From NCBI GenBank assembly GCA_963556495.2, contig OY747710.1, forward strand, positions 40,063,000 to 40,126,999: a DNA stretch of 64,000 bases, written 5' to 3'. The position numbers were made by a program, and so were the translations under genes. Source of the stretch: Valencia hispanica. Lineage: Eukaryota > Chordata > Actinopteri > Cyprinodontiformes > Valenciidae. Within the stretch, counting starts at the first letter, position 1, and the number at the start of each line of letters is the position of its first letter. Shown one piece after another: positions 45,843 to 57,560 of this stretch. Under the pieces are notes generated by a model. The model was given only the letters and a program-made list of their open reading frames with translations. It searched no databases and had not been told where the DNA came from.

Positions 45843-46054
45843 GGGGCTGAATAATTACGCACACCCCACTTTTCACTTATTTATTTGTAAAAAATGTTTG
45901 GAATCATGTATGATTTTCGTTCCACTTCTCACGTGTACACCACTTTGTATTGGTCTTTCACGTGGAATTCCAATAAAATTGATTCATGTTTGTGGCTGTA
46001 ATGTGACACACTGTGGAAAAGTTCAAGGGGGCCGAATAGTTTTGCAAGCCACTG
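45843..46054 (-). repeat. Right terminal inverted repeat of Tc1 copy 2
   Basis: Reverse complement of the left repeat with a few mismatches. It starts four bases after the transposase stop codon, so the transposase gene has almost no 3' UTR of its own. Confidence 0.9.
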
Positions 46055-46589
46055 TACACACACACACACACACAAACCACTTCACCGCCCAGTCAGGACA
46101 AAGCAGACATATGTTGCTGAGTTCAACATGTCATTGGTACAGACTCGGGCAAATGCGGCATTACAATATTTATAGGCAACTAGTCATCATATTTTCCACT
46201 CCATGAAACACATATTAATGCTCAGTAGTCAACATATGGTTGTTTAATGTAATTGCATTGCACTAAAATAAATAAATTTTAATGGACATGCAGCTGACAC
46301 AGGCAGCCTAGTGTGTTGTATAAAAATTAACATTTTTATACAACATTATAATAATTATGGCCTTTCTTTTTCGGGGGCTTAAGCTTTATTCTTTAATGTA
46401 ATTTTTTTAATTAGATTACTTTTACTTTTATACTTTAAGTGGTTTGAATCCAGTACTTTTTTACTTTTACTTGATTAAAAAACTTGACTTGATACTTCAA
46501 TTTCTACAGAAGTCTTTTTAAACCCTAGTATCTATACTTCTACTTGAGTATTGAATGTGAATACTTTTGCCACCTCTGATCTTGATGAT

Positions 46590-46910
46590 ATTTCCAGTTT
46601 ATAAGGACAAAATAAAAAAAAAACATTTGATTCATTTAACATCTGTTATTTTAAGTCACTTTATAAAATCCCCCAAACCCACCGAACTAAAGTGGAAAGT
46701 AATGGATAGCCACTGTACACACACAAACAAAACAAATCCATGTGTTAGAATGGATGTGAATGAAAGTAAGGATTTCCTAATCAAGACTTTTCCTTGCCCA
46801 ATACCCACCCAAGATATTCAAGATCACTAAAACTCAGTTCCAGTCTGATTCAACATGAAATATAAGAAAATTACTATTTAGATGTGTTTTTAAAAATATT
46901 TTTCATTTTA
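46590..46910. other. Unassigned; short Tc1 scrap near 46705-46755
   Basis: GCCACTGTACACACAC and AAATCCATGTGTTAGAATGG match the Tc1 terminus and the KHIHVLEW-encoding region of the transposase. Too short for more. Confidence 0.35.
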
Positions 46911-46914
46911 CAAG

Positions 46915-47045
46915 TTGCTTTTTCTTTAGTAGTTAGACAGGAAAAAGACAGAGAGAGCAGGGAGAAGACATACAGCAAATGTCCCAAGATCAGGAATTGA
47001 ACCTTGGATGGCTTCGTTTAGATCTAATGGCCCCATTTAAACTCT
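46915..47045 (-). mobile_element. tRNA-derived SINE, copy C, 5'-truncated
   Basis: Minus strand: B-box GGTTCAATTCC (complement at 46993-47003), then GGACATTTGCTGTATGTCTT, CTCCCTGCTCTCTCTGTC and CCTGTCTAACTACTAAAG. Same family layout as copy A. The A-box half is degraded near 47030. Confidence 0.6.
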
Positions 47046-47049
47046 GTAA

Positions 47050-47660
47050 CTTTAAAGTGCAATAAAACAACACACTATATTTCATAAATATTATGTGTTC
47101 TATATCAGGTGTCTCCAAATTCAGTCCACCAGAGCTACTGTCCTGCAACTTTTATCTGCATCCCTGTTGTAACACACCAAACTCATCTGAATTATCTCCT
47201 CGGTATGTCAGTCCTACCATTAACTCGGAGATTTCTAAAAGGCTGACAACATTTAGACTTCGTGTTTTCTCCTGAAAGTCTTGCTCACTCTCGCACACCC
47301 AATGAACAGCAGATATTTCTGACAGTAAAGCCTTTTTTTAAGTTTCTTACATCTCTGTGTTTTCATTGTTTTCCCCTGATATCATCATTTTAAATAGCCT
47401 AATGACAATGCATGTGACTAACTTTGAGACTTCTTCACACATTAATAGCAGCACTACACTGAAGAATGTTTCTGTCAATTCGATAACAGTTTGGTGATTT
47501 TACTGGTCAGAAAGAGGTCCGATTTTTGTTTGTTTAAGAGTCTGATCTGATCAAGCCTTCTGATACCAGTCACCGCCCGATTTCTTGGTACATCTGTAGG
47601 GACAATCTTTTCATTTTTTACTTTCAAATAATAACTCGATGAAGTTAGACAACAGGAGAC
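47050..47660. other. Nothing recognised
   Basis: AT-rich unique sequence with no supported features. Confidence 0.4.
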
Positions 47661-47663
47661 ATA

Positions 47664-47938
47664 GAGGTGCATCTCAATAAATTTGAATATTTTTGAGAAG
47701 TTCTTTTATGGAAGTATAGATTATTCACACAAGATGATTTTCCGTTTCCAGCTAATGAAAACTCTACATTTCAGATTATATATTACATCTGATTTATAAA
47801 AAAATCAATACAGAACTGTATGGGTTATTGAAAAATATAGTTAATACCAGTTTAAAAGTTGTTTCTTTTTTCAAAAGGTAAATTTAATCTGACAAACAAT
47901 CCTCATCTGAACATACATTCTGATTTGAGATGTACCTG
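47664..47938. mobile_element. Mariner-like MITE
   Basis: Left end GAGGTGCATCTCAATAAATT; the right end complement reads CAGGTACATCTCAAATCAGA; TA lies at each side (47662-47663, 47939-47940). About 275 bp with no coding sequence. Same termini family as the element at 34117-35353. Confidence 0.7.
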
Positions 47939-47939
47939 T

Positions 47940-49045
47940 ACTCTTTTCTACATGTTTTTGTTTTTCATCCATTGCCCATAAACATGCAGGTAAACAACAA
48001 GGAGAGATGACTATAAGAGGATGGAGTTTTTAACTGCCTAATGTTGGATGACAGTGAGTTCGGCCTCTGTCTGATTGCAGGTCAGCTGTAGGGATAGCCT
48101 CATGGTCACCCAATTCCCATTTCAGCCTTCCCGTCTTCCTCCCCGGCTACGTCCGGCCGTCACTTTCCATTTCGACTTTCTGTGAAACGCTGACATGCTC
48201 AAAGACATATAGGATTCCATTATTTTCACTCATATGAGAGTGCCACACTTGATTCAAGCCTAGCTGTCATGGGAAAGCTTGTATCCCGACCCCCCCCCCC
48301 CCCCGATGAGCGCGCACACACACACACCTACACGCACGCAAACACACATCAGGCTCACCTTGAAACCCTGCGATTCACGCCAATGAAAACTAACTAATTC
48401 TGTTGTGAGCACATCATGCAACGCCATTTATCCAATGAAATATTTTATGCAAGTGGTGACTTACCTCCTTGGTCTCTATAAAGCAGCAGAGAGCGAGCCA
48501 GCTCATAATGCTGCCACTGTAAATCAGACAGCTTTAATTTCAGTTTCATTTCAAAGGGGTTAGCCATCAATAATTAAAAAGATGTGTTTATTACTTACTA
48601 AGATCATAATTAATCCGCTTCAGGGTGAGGGTTTTACACAGATTATATCCATCATGTTCTGTTTTGTTCCTTTCTGGCCTCACCACGGTGGAGGGAGGAG
48701 TGTTGATTAAGATGTGCTTAGTGGATTATAAACTGTCGTTCCTTAGGCAGGTCGTAAAGAATAAAACTAATCTTTTACGTTTCTATTCAGGCTGACACAC
48801 TTTTAGCAGGCTATGATTCATAAGCAGCCTAATTCATAAAAAAGAAGCTAGAGATTATACGTGTTTACTTTCCTCTCTGTTGGATGGGATTAATCTCTTC
48901 GGAATAACATTTTTATTTACAGTTTTTTTGTCATTGTTATACCACTGACGGTGTGTGTTCTCCATTGTCCAAGATGTCTCTTTCAAGCTTCTGGCATATT
49001 GTTTAAGTAAAGCAGTGCAAAAAAAGTCTTTTTTATAACCATTTG
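47940..49045. other. Unique sequence, candidate conserved block at 48060-48800
   Basis: Words such as TAGCCATCAATAATTAAAAAG and ATCATAATTAATCCGC in repeat-free DNA suggest a regulatory block. Not proven. Confidence 0.35.
48290..48326. repeat. C tract followed by (CA)n
   Basis: Fifteen C at 48290-48304, then GATGAGCGCG and ACACACACACACAC to 48326. Confidence 0.9.
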
Positions 49046-49049
49046 TCAG

Positions 49050-50272
49050 TTTACAATTCAAAGTACTTATTTAGGATTTGTGTGATGGACCTACACAGAG
49101 TATTGCATAATTGTGAAGTGAAAGCAAACGGATACATTTTTCTAAATAAAAATCTGAAATGTGTGGTGTGCACTTGTATACAGCCATCTCTTCTACCAGG
49201 AGTCAGTACTAAAGAGGGACATTTTTGTGCATTCAGCGTCACAAAATAGCTCAAGCTCAGTGAGAGTGGGTAGATATCATCTGCGAACATGGATTTTGAA
49301 GCCATGCTGCAGATTCCCTTTTAGATTTAGGTCTGGATTTTGATTGGTCCATTCTAAAACATGAGGTTCCATTTGAGGTCTGGGTGTGTGTTTTGGGTCA
49401 TTGTCTTTTTAAAATATGAACCTCTGCTATTTAGCCTCTAACGGGCTTTCTCTCCATAACTGCTCTGGGTTGAGCTCCATCCAGCGATCAATTTTAAACA
49501 TCTTTTCTGCTGAAGATGAGCATCCCCACATCATGATGCTGCCACCGCCATATTTCACTGTGGGTATGATATGATCATGTGCAGTGCTGGTTTGGTGTTT
49601 GACTTTTCTGACCAGAGCACCTTCCTAAACGTTAGCTGTTTTCCCAAAATCAAATATAACTGATGATAGGAATTTATTTTTTGTTTTGATTCTGCCACTT
49701 GAGCTGTATATCCCTGCTGTTCCTTCAAATGGTTCTTTGTTGTTCTTCTTCTTATTAATGCTGTCCTTGTCCAGCTCATCAGTTTTGGTGGACAACCATG
49801 TGTTGGTAGGTTTAAGGGTGTGCCATGATCTTTTCATTTTTAGATGAGAGATTGAACAGTCCAAAGCTTGCACTATTGTGTTGTTCCTTTGTGTTCATGA
49901 TGCTGATTTCTCACCAGCGTTCTCTTAAAAAAAAAAAAACGGAGGTTTTCACAGAACAGCTGGGTTCATACTGAGATTAAATTACATACAGGACTGTTCA
50001 CTAATGTATGACTTTTGAAGGCAATTGGTAGCAATGGGTTTTATTTACAGGTATCTGAGTAAAGGAGGCTGACTAAAAATGCAGGCCACACTTGCCTACA
50101 CACAAGTTTTTAGTTATAAATTTCATTTTGCTGTCACTTTACGGCAATGGACTATTTTGTGTTTGTCAATTACAAAAAAATTCCTATAACATACATTAGG
50201 GTTTGTGATCGTAATGTGAAAAAACCATGCTAAAACGATCAAGGGAGTGAAAACGTTTGCAAGGAACTGTAT
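49050..50272 (-). mobile_element. Tc1-like transposon relic, older subfamily
   Basis: Antisense transposase landmarks in order: GCTCAAGCTCAGTGAGAG near 49250, TTTAGGTCTGGATTTTGATT near 49328 (DLNPIE region), GGGTCATTGTC near 49395, CACATCATGATGCTGCCACC near 49528 (glycine box), TTCTGACCAGAGCACCTTCC near 49605 (LWSDE region), TGTTGGTAGGTTTAAGG near 49800 (GRPP region). The right terminus ends CGTTTGCAAGGAACTGTA at 50272. No frame survives. The left boundary is uncertain. Confidence 0.75.
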
Positions 50273-50274
50273 CT

Positions 50275-51020
50275 CTTTGCAGACCAGCTAATTTTCTTCA
50301 GAAAAAATGTCTTTTTAGTTTGTAAAACTTTAATCCAGCAGATCCGGTCCATTGTTCTTGAGCTAAACAGCTGCTGAACTTGGCAATCTTTCCAGATACA
50401 TTGAACTTGTTTCATGGTGAGTTGACAGGGGAAAAGCACATCAGCAGTTACCAGTCAAACAGAAAATGGAGAGTGTCAAGCTGTACACCAAATCAAGACA
50501 GATCCTGCAGCGAAATGTGTTTAGGCATTGTACCGATTTCACTTTTCCCGTCTCGCTTCTTTTCCTGCTCCCTCGGCCGGGTGCGGGTAGGGGTGGCGGG
50601 GGGGGAATTAGCCATTATGATGGGCGAAGAAGTCTGGCCTGGGTTTTTGTCACCTGTCTTCTAGGATTTAACATGGCTGCATGTCTGGCAGCCGACAAGA
50701 CATAGAGGTTGGGGCGTGGGGGGTGCAACTCGGGTGGGAGGCAAAAACAAACAAATCCAAGGAGAAATACATGCTTGTGAACAAAAGAATTAGACATATG
50801 GGGATGGAGAAATTGCTTTCTGTGTTTGGTTGTGGTGATTTGACAAGCAGCATTTTGCCTGGTATGTATTATATACACGTATGTGGCGGCTGCCCCTTTA
50901 GACAGTGGAACTTTAGTATGCAGTGACTAGTCAGGCAAAATGGAAAACAGAGGAGGAGGTGTTTGATTGATTTTTGTTCTACTCCTTGGTATGAAAAGGT
51001 CACGTTGATCAATGCCGCAT
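50275..51020. other. Unassigned; G-rich patch near 50583-50608
   Basis: GGGTAGGGGTGGCGGGGGGG near 50584 has four G runs and could fold as a G-quadruplex. No gene recognised; short frames only. Confidence 0.4.
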
Positions 51021-52020
51021 AATTGGGACTGTATTAGGATCATATCGGGTCATTTTACTGTTTAATGATGAAATATTAAATATTGGGTAGGTAAGATTGC
51101 AGTCATTAGAGGGCCTTTTCATTTATAGCCCTTTAATTAATTTGAACCTGACCCCTAGTCCAATACTTTTGAGAGTGCAGACTCAAAAGCACTCTCTGCT
51201 GAAACCACAAGCTCTTAGCCAATTGGATCCACTTACCTATACACATACCTCACTTTGTTAATGGACATAGGAGAATGGTATTAGCACTTTAGTAAATAAT
51301 ATGACTCTGCTAATAGGATCCTTGGAAGCCACTAAGGAAACTGTGTTAATTGTGCTGCTTTTCACCCTTTGGTACATGAAAAAGAACATGTTAAGGGCAC
51401 ATGGTCTCAGACTGTATATGTGCAGTCCAATGCTTTAAGGACACTTTTTCTCAGATTAGTGACCGACGCAGTTCATCAAATCATAAAATAGCTCGAGTTC
51501 CCCTTATGTAGAAATACTTTGTCACTGTCAAACTTGACTCCATACCCCCCCTCCCATGACTTTCGCTCATTCATTTCCTGCCTTCTACAGCTCTTCATTA
51601 TTAACCCTGATTGGACATAAAGACAATATGTGAGGAGTCATGCCGCCACGCAGATGAGTACTCTTTCTGTAAATGACCAGTGGTGGGATGGTAAAAAGCA
51701 CGGAGCGCCGGGGAAAACGGAGGACAGTAGGACGACTAAAAGCACTTTAATGACATGGCCGGACTCGTGTTTCCTAATGATGCAGGCAAGATTAATTATG
51801 CTCCGTGTATGGGTCATAATTATACGAGCACTGATCCTTTCCCACCGGCCATGGTTGGCCACTCTCTGTCTATGCCTTGAGTTTCAGATGATCTATCAAC
51901 ACATTCCCATATTCCTTTCATTCTTTGCCTTAGTTATATATGGCAACATGTTTGTTCCTTTATGCCTCACATTAGAAAATATAGACAGATTATTATATGC
52001 TGCACAGTGACTGCATTTAC
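51020..52020. other. Candidate conserved non-coding block
   Basis: Repeat-free with words CCTTTAATTAATTTGAACC, AAGATTAATTATGCTCC and GGGTCATAATTATACGAGC. Frame 51630-52010 has no family features and I do not call it a gene. Confidence 0.35.
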
Positions 52021-53130
52021 TTGATTAGATAGTTTTTAAGCTGAATTATTTAAATCCTTCCAAAACAACAAAAAATAGACTATCAAATTCTTTGTAACGC
52101 TACATTACAATAAATTACCTAAAGGAAACTTCTTTGAAAGTTTTTAGAAACCTTTATGTTTTGTAATAAATTTGCTAATGACGTACCACTTATTTAAAGT
52201 ATAACTATGTTTTTTAAAAGGAGCCTTCTTGCAGTGTTGGTTGCTTTATACCTGACATTCAGTTATAAAACAACCCGTCTTCCATAGAACGCTTCATAGC
52301 GACCATGGGTCAGTTTGCACCTTCAATGGAATCACCTGGGGATTTAAAGGAATTCATAATGCTCTGTCAGTCTTCTATGAAGAAATGTTATGTGACCCGA
52401 ATAAATGACTTCTACCAGGAAAATGTCTGTCAGAGTTAATCTGGACATAATATATTTTACATTTAATTATACATGAAATTTGAGCTCATCAAAATACTCA
52501 GCTGCTGAAAGAAATAAACTAATATGCAACGGCTAAGTACATGGGTACTAAATGTTTTGTTGAAACGTACAAAACAGAAGTGGAATGGGACAAATCAGAA
52601 GTGCGCATGAAATGTTGGTAAGGACTGATAAAAGGGTGAACTGAACTGGTACTTACAGGGACTAGATTTTGGGGATTAACTCAGTGCTCCTTTAAAATGA
52701 CAAACATCCCACTTAGCATTGTTCCATTTTGGGGTTTTGTAGACCTTAACCTGCAGTAGATTTAAAAAAAATCTAAAGACACAAAAACAATCTATTGAGC
52801 TGTTCAAACTAAGTGAATAAGACAGTTATAGTGTATAGTACAATTGTAGTGTCCGATCCAAATAGCAAAAACAAACTGTTTATCTTTCTACTCTTATCTT
52901 TCTACTAAAAGTAATACAAAGTTTAGCATTCAAACATAATAATTCATGCAAATGCACATTTTTGGGTTTAGCCTCAACACAGAATCTATAGAGGTAAAAT
53001 TAAATCCCTTTTTCCAGGCCACTTTACCATAACTATAGATTGGCATCAATGTAAACATTATCTGAAAGTTAGTTATACCCATCTCAATAATCAATGGGGA
53101 AAAAAAGATATTGGCATGAGGGTAGTCAAA
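52020..53130. other. AT-rich unique sequence, nothing recognised
   Basis: No supported feature on either strand. Confidence 0.4.
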
Positions 53131-53134
53131 CCGT

Positions 53135-53420
53135 TCTTAAAGTTGCTGAGCAGCTTTTTTCATGTTTTCACTGGTATGTTTGTGATTTATCTTTGGTGAT
53201 GAGCTCCAAGTCTTTGAGGCTGGAAGACCTCCTTACCATCACCCTAATCTTTAGCTCCCTCCCCAGACTCTCTATCAGATTCAAGTCAAAATTATTACTT
53301 CCAGCCACTAGAAACTTGTTGGTGATCAGTGGTTGGTTACTAGTCAAATTTTGCCATTGATGGTTACTGCAGTTTCATTTTTATGTGTTTTACAGATTTT
53401 GCTGTGTTTTTATATCTATT
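53135..53420 (-). mobile_element. Tc1-superfamily relic, further subfamily
   Basis: GAGCTCCAAGTCTTTGAGGC, CTTACCATCACCCTAATC and TTTAGCTCCCTCCCCAGACT followed by a TCAGATTCAAGTC motif are antisense words of a fish Tc1-like transposase C-terminal region. Only a fragment. Confidence 0.45.
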
Positions 53421-53429
53421 CAAAGAAAA

Positions 53430-56035
53430 TGTTACCCACTGTAGATCAGATTGAGCAAAGTCTTGTTCATTGTGATTTAACACTGGGAGGATGTTAATAC
53501 AACAGAAGACTGACAACCAGACTTACACGTTGACCTGAAAGGCGTGATAGAGGAACAGCAGGCAATTTACTTTGTGGTAAGTAGAAACAGTGGTTGATTT
53601 AATAAATTTCTATGAGATGCCCCCATCTAACATCCTAGGAAAGCAAAGCTGCTGTGTGTGGGAAGGGTGTAGCCATATATGTCCGCGAGCTGAGGAAGAG
53701 GACGTTGAGGTAACTGGGATGTCTTATTTCCTTGACATAAACATACATACAGATTAATGAAGCCTTCGGAGATTGTGAAGAAGGGGAGAGATTGCTTATC
53801 GATCCATATCAAAATTTTCATGCTAATCCCTGGCAGGAGACGGAGTGTCTGGTATCAGAGTTAATAATCTGATTTCTAGGCTGTCCAGGACAATTCCAAG
53901 CAGCTTGAGGGCCTAATCACAGCGCCGTCTTCCCATCTAAGAGCAGCTGCCTTGGTCCAACAGCACGTCACCTCCCCCCTCTATCGTCCATCTCCCCCCT
54001 TAAGTCTCTGGCCCCCTCTAATGACTCGGACAGTGATGGAGCATGTGATGGAAACATGTTGACAAATTAATGTTTGTACATTTCAGAGAAGATTTGGGGA
54101 ACACAGTTTTGTTAGTGTTTGCCTGGTAAATTCTAGCAGAGCTGCACCAACCTTCATCTGTTAGCATGCTCATGGGGTTCTTCTGCATGTTTCGAATGGG
54201 ACAACTTCTTTGCTGTCAAATGGTGGAGAAACAAAATTCTTTTGCTTGATTAAAAATAAAAACATCTCTGAAATGTTTCAGAAAACTTACTGGAAAAATC
54301 TCAGAAAACAGACAAAACACAAATCAGAACAAGGAAAACTCAAAAGGCAAAGCAATGAAGAATTTGATGCAGTATGAGGTTTTTATTCTATCACAATGTT
54401 CCTTCGCTTTTCCTCCAGGTGTTCTTTGGCTTTGTGTGCTGCAGCTCGTGACAAATCAGGATCTTAAAGTTATATCGTTTTCTAAGGGCAGTTTGGCAGT
54501 AACACGTTTTGGGTAGCTGAATGTAGGAAAAGATTTTCATAAAATCTGGAAAAGTATAATTTTCATCCATGCTGTTAACACAAACCCAAATTTCAGATGA
54601 TAATAATTAAGTACAAAATTATTTCCTGTAACATAGTGTAATGTTTATAATATATTAGCTGCCTGGAGAGTGTTCATTTTCACTCTTGTCATAGTTTTCC
54701 CCCTGCTGAAAAAAATCACAATATCAGAAGACAGCATGGGGCACTCTAAAGAGAGGCAGCTGATGTGTCTCAGTTAGGCTAATATCCTCATCTCCCATTT
54801 TTCTCTATTAAGTCTTAATCACAGACTTGCCGAGTGTCACTTGACATTTGCATTTTGCCAGGCAATGCCCGGGATGCACACTGCTCCCAGAGGTTGGACA
54901 GCTTCCTTCCACTGACTGCTTTGTTCAGTCGTCGTCTTTCGTCTCCAGCAGGTTCGTAGTCACAGATTGGCCATGATGAGATTTGGTTTGTATCTCTGTG
55001 GGCTAACTAGGGGTTGTTTCCTACAGGGGAAAATGGCGCACACAACATAACCAACTCCAAAACATTTAGAATAAGCAACTCCAAAAGAATCCAACTTCAG
55101 GCTTACAACCAAATACAATCTAAGATAAGGATAAAAACAATAAGTTCATGCATTTCCATGTAAACACGTTTCCTTAAATGTCTGAATAAAGCAAAAAAAG
55201 GCAGAAATAAATGACAAGGGCCTGTTAAAAGAAGCAGTCGACATTGATTTAACTTCTCTCAATAATCAATCTCCTCTTCTTGATGTTTACAAAAAAGAGT
55301 CGATAAGTGAAGAAGAAGCTTTGTGATTAGCTTTGATTTCTACTTCCAGTCCAAATCAGCCATCATTGCCTCTGTCCCTGTCTCTCCCTCTTTCCCAATA
55401 TTACATTGATGACGGCAGTCTTCACAGAAGCTGTCCTCGAAAAGGATTCATTGACTTACTTTTCTGAGACGGACTGTAACATACATTTAACTGATCACCG
55501 CAAACTCTCATTAGCGCATCGGTGGCCCTGAATGGTGTTGAAACATTCAACTTGGAGTACAATGAAATTATGTAACATCAAAAAGTAATTATACCCAAAA
55601 AAGTAATATACAGGTATTCAGTTGTTACGGGTAAAGCTCTGAACTGCTATTGAAGCAGTCTTGAAACGAGAACAATTAGTACAGTTAAACTCTTGCTAAC
55701 AGATGCCTAGCTTAGATCATTTTAGCATGGTTTAGAATGGCCTTGTAACTAAGCTAAGACAAAAACAAAATGAAACCCAAACATTTGCGTTCCAGTTACA
55801 CAAAGGTTTAAGCCTTCTCAGTTGAATTTTTTAAACAACATAAGTAATATTTTAAAGTTCTCAGAACAAGCAGGACTGATTGATTTTGGCCAATACTGGC
55901 CAAACCCCTGACTCACCCATTGGATTGCCAGACAAAAACGTGTGAATCATGACTCCAGAGAACACGTCACCACCTCTTTACATCACTGCATCCACTTTGC
56001 ATTACACATGCTGATTTTAGGCATGGGTGCTGCTG
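53430..56035. other. Unique DNA, two candidate regulatory blocks
   Basis: 53600-54060 and 54700-55010 are repeat-free and less AT-rich than their flanks. 55030-56030 shows nothing. No gene features. Confidence 0.3.
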
Positions 56036-56059
56036 CTCAGCCAATATATATTTTTGAAA

Positions 56060-56441
56060 TATTCTTCAGCTGAAGACCACATACAGTTTATAGAGCTGTT
56101 GCTATGGACTTGGCGAACATCTGCACAATGTGCGAGTTGGACCTTATTCAGTAATTTTATGCAGTACACCGCTTCTTCCCCGAGTTGCTGTGGTTCCCAA
56201 TCACTTCCACTTTGTTATAAAAAGAGACAGTTGATTATGAAAATTTGATGACTTGACTTACTGCACAGGTGGGTGGATCCTGTTACGGTCTAATTCCCTG
56301 ATTCAAGTGATTCCTTCACCAGATTTTGCAGTCTACATGCCTAGTAGCTGGATTTTATACACCTGTGGCCATGTAAATAGATGGAATACCTTAATTCAAG
56401 GATTTAGATGGCTAAAGGAATACTTTTGGCAATATAATGTA
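56060..56441. mobile_element. Tc1-like MITE relic, right half
   Basis: CCACTTTGTTATAAAAAGAG, TACTGCACAGGTGGGTGGAT, ATTTTATACACCTGTGGCCA and ACTTTTGGCAATATAATGTA at the end match the layout of a common fish MITE ending in TTTTGGCAATATAGTGTA. The left terminus is not recognisable. Confidence 0.55.
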
Positions 56442-56572
56442 TGACTTCCATGCAATTCACATCAGGTACTTTTTCGGTTATTGCTTATTTGTTCAATAGC
56501 TATGTGCTAGTTTTATATGTTGCAAGGAAAAATTCTAAAAATCTATATCCACGAACATATTTGGATTAAATA

Positions 56573-56949
56573 CAGTGGATCCCTGCCTATTCACAGTTCA
56601 GTATTTGCAGATTTTTTTTGTAACATAATTCAAAAGTTATTTGCAGAAATTCAACCTTTTGGCAGATTTTTTTTCATAGCACATATCTAAAATATTCAAA
56701 AGAAAATACAGCTCTGGAAGTTGTAATACCTGGGTGCAGTGCTACTCGACCCGCTATTGGGTGGTGTTTCCAAAGCAGCTTTTGCCCTGATGCTGATTGG
56801 CTGTACCCCCAAAAGTGGAAAAAAGGAAGACTATAGACACTAGTTTCTGCTATAGTGCTGAGACGGTGTTGACTGAGCATATGGACTATTAAAATAGGCT
56901 GTTATAAGCATTTTTTTGAGGGGGTCTGAAGTATACTGGGGGTCCACTG
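56573..56949. mobile_element. MITE with CAGTGGAYCCC termini, pogo/Tigger-like
   Basis: TA at 56571-56572 and 56950-56951. Left end CAGTGGATCCCTGCC; complement of right end CAGTGGACCCCCAGTATAC. 377 bp without a coding frame. TA target and CAGTGGACCCC termini suggest the pogo/Tigger branch of Tc1-mariner. Confidence 0.7.
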
Positions 56950-56999
56950 TATTGCCTTTTACAAGTAAAAACATGTACCTTCCTTATTAAAAATCAGCC

Positions 57000-57560
57000 T
57001 GCTTTGATTTTAAGCAGCTTGGGGATGTCCCCTGCGACATTCTTTCATAAGCATGTGTCTGAACGATATAGACATGAATGTGTGAGCTTTTGGGTCCGCC
57101 TGTGAATGAGCTGAAGTAGAGCCTCCCAGGAAAAGCTCTAATTTGACAGTAATGTTGCCAGTAAACAAACAAAACCCAGTCTCGCTCATAATCTGTATCT
57201 TTTCTGGAGACATAATGATGTGTTAGCGCGGCCCATTTTTCCATTGTGCTTTGGTCTTGTCATGGTGGCTCAGGGGATGACTTATCCATATGAGAGGCTT
57301 AAAGAAACCTGTTCAGATCTGCCAGGATTAGGCCCAGGCTAATACACTGGGTCAACAGCATGGTTGTCCTAATGAGACAGGTGTACAGTACTTATGGCTG
57401 TCTCTTCACATATTGGGGGGCTCACACAAAAGCTAATATCATCCCTGCCGGCTTAGCCCGACTCATATGATATCCCCAGTAGTAAATACAGTTTCTATAT
57501 CAGCCTTAGTGCAGACATGCAGTGGGATCATCGTTGAGCTTAGCTGCACAAGAAGCTGAA
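57000..57560. other. Candidate conserved non-coding block
   Basis: Repeat-free, mixed composition. Overlapping minus-strand frames of 85 and 67 codons have no domain. Inference only. Confidence 0.3.

Larger units (their letters stand above)
44450..46054 (+). mobile_element. Tc1-like transposon, copy 2, structurally complete
   Basis: 1605 bp bounded by TA on each side (44448-44449, 46055-46056). Terminal inverted repeats of about 212 bp at 44450-44663 and 45843-46054 begin CAGTGGCTTGCAAAA and differ only at scattered bases (for example GTATTCGG against CTATTCGG; ATTTTGTCAC against AGTGTGTCAC). A single transposase gene with no intron fills the middle. High TIR identity and an open frame point to a recent insertion. 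It post-dates the hAT element that holds it. Whether it is active cannot be judged from one copy. Confidence 0.93.
40237..46578. mobile_element. hAT-type DNA transposon hosting two later insertions
   Basis: Left terminus CAAAGGTGTCAAGTAACG and complement of the right terminus CAGAGGTGGCAAAAGTATTC form an imperfect inverted repeat. Flanking 8-mers are ATCTTGAC (40229-40236) and ATCTTGAT (46579-46586), 7 of 8 identical, the target-duplication length of hAT elements. Subterminal TACTTTTACTTCTACT-type repeats lie on both sides. The hAT left end stops at about 40282 and resumes at 43490 (AAGTAGAAATTTTGGG) after a Rex1 LINE; a Tc1 element sits at 44450-46054. Subtracting these leaves roughly 1.5 kb. 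No hAT transposase or BED finger is visible, so it is probably non-autonomous. Confidence 0.75.

Noticed and set aside
50584..50608. G-rich patch as a promoter or CpG island
   Set aside because: Too short, and no transcript features nearby.
51630..52010. 126-codon plus-strand frame with hydrophobic C-terminus
   Set aside because: No family resemblance; lies in repeat-free AT-motif-rich DNA that looks regulatory.
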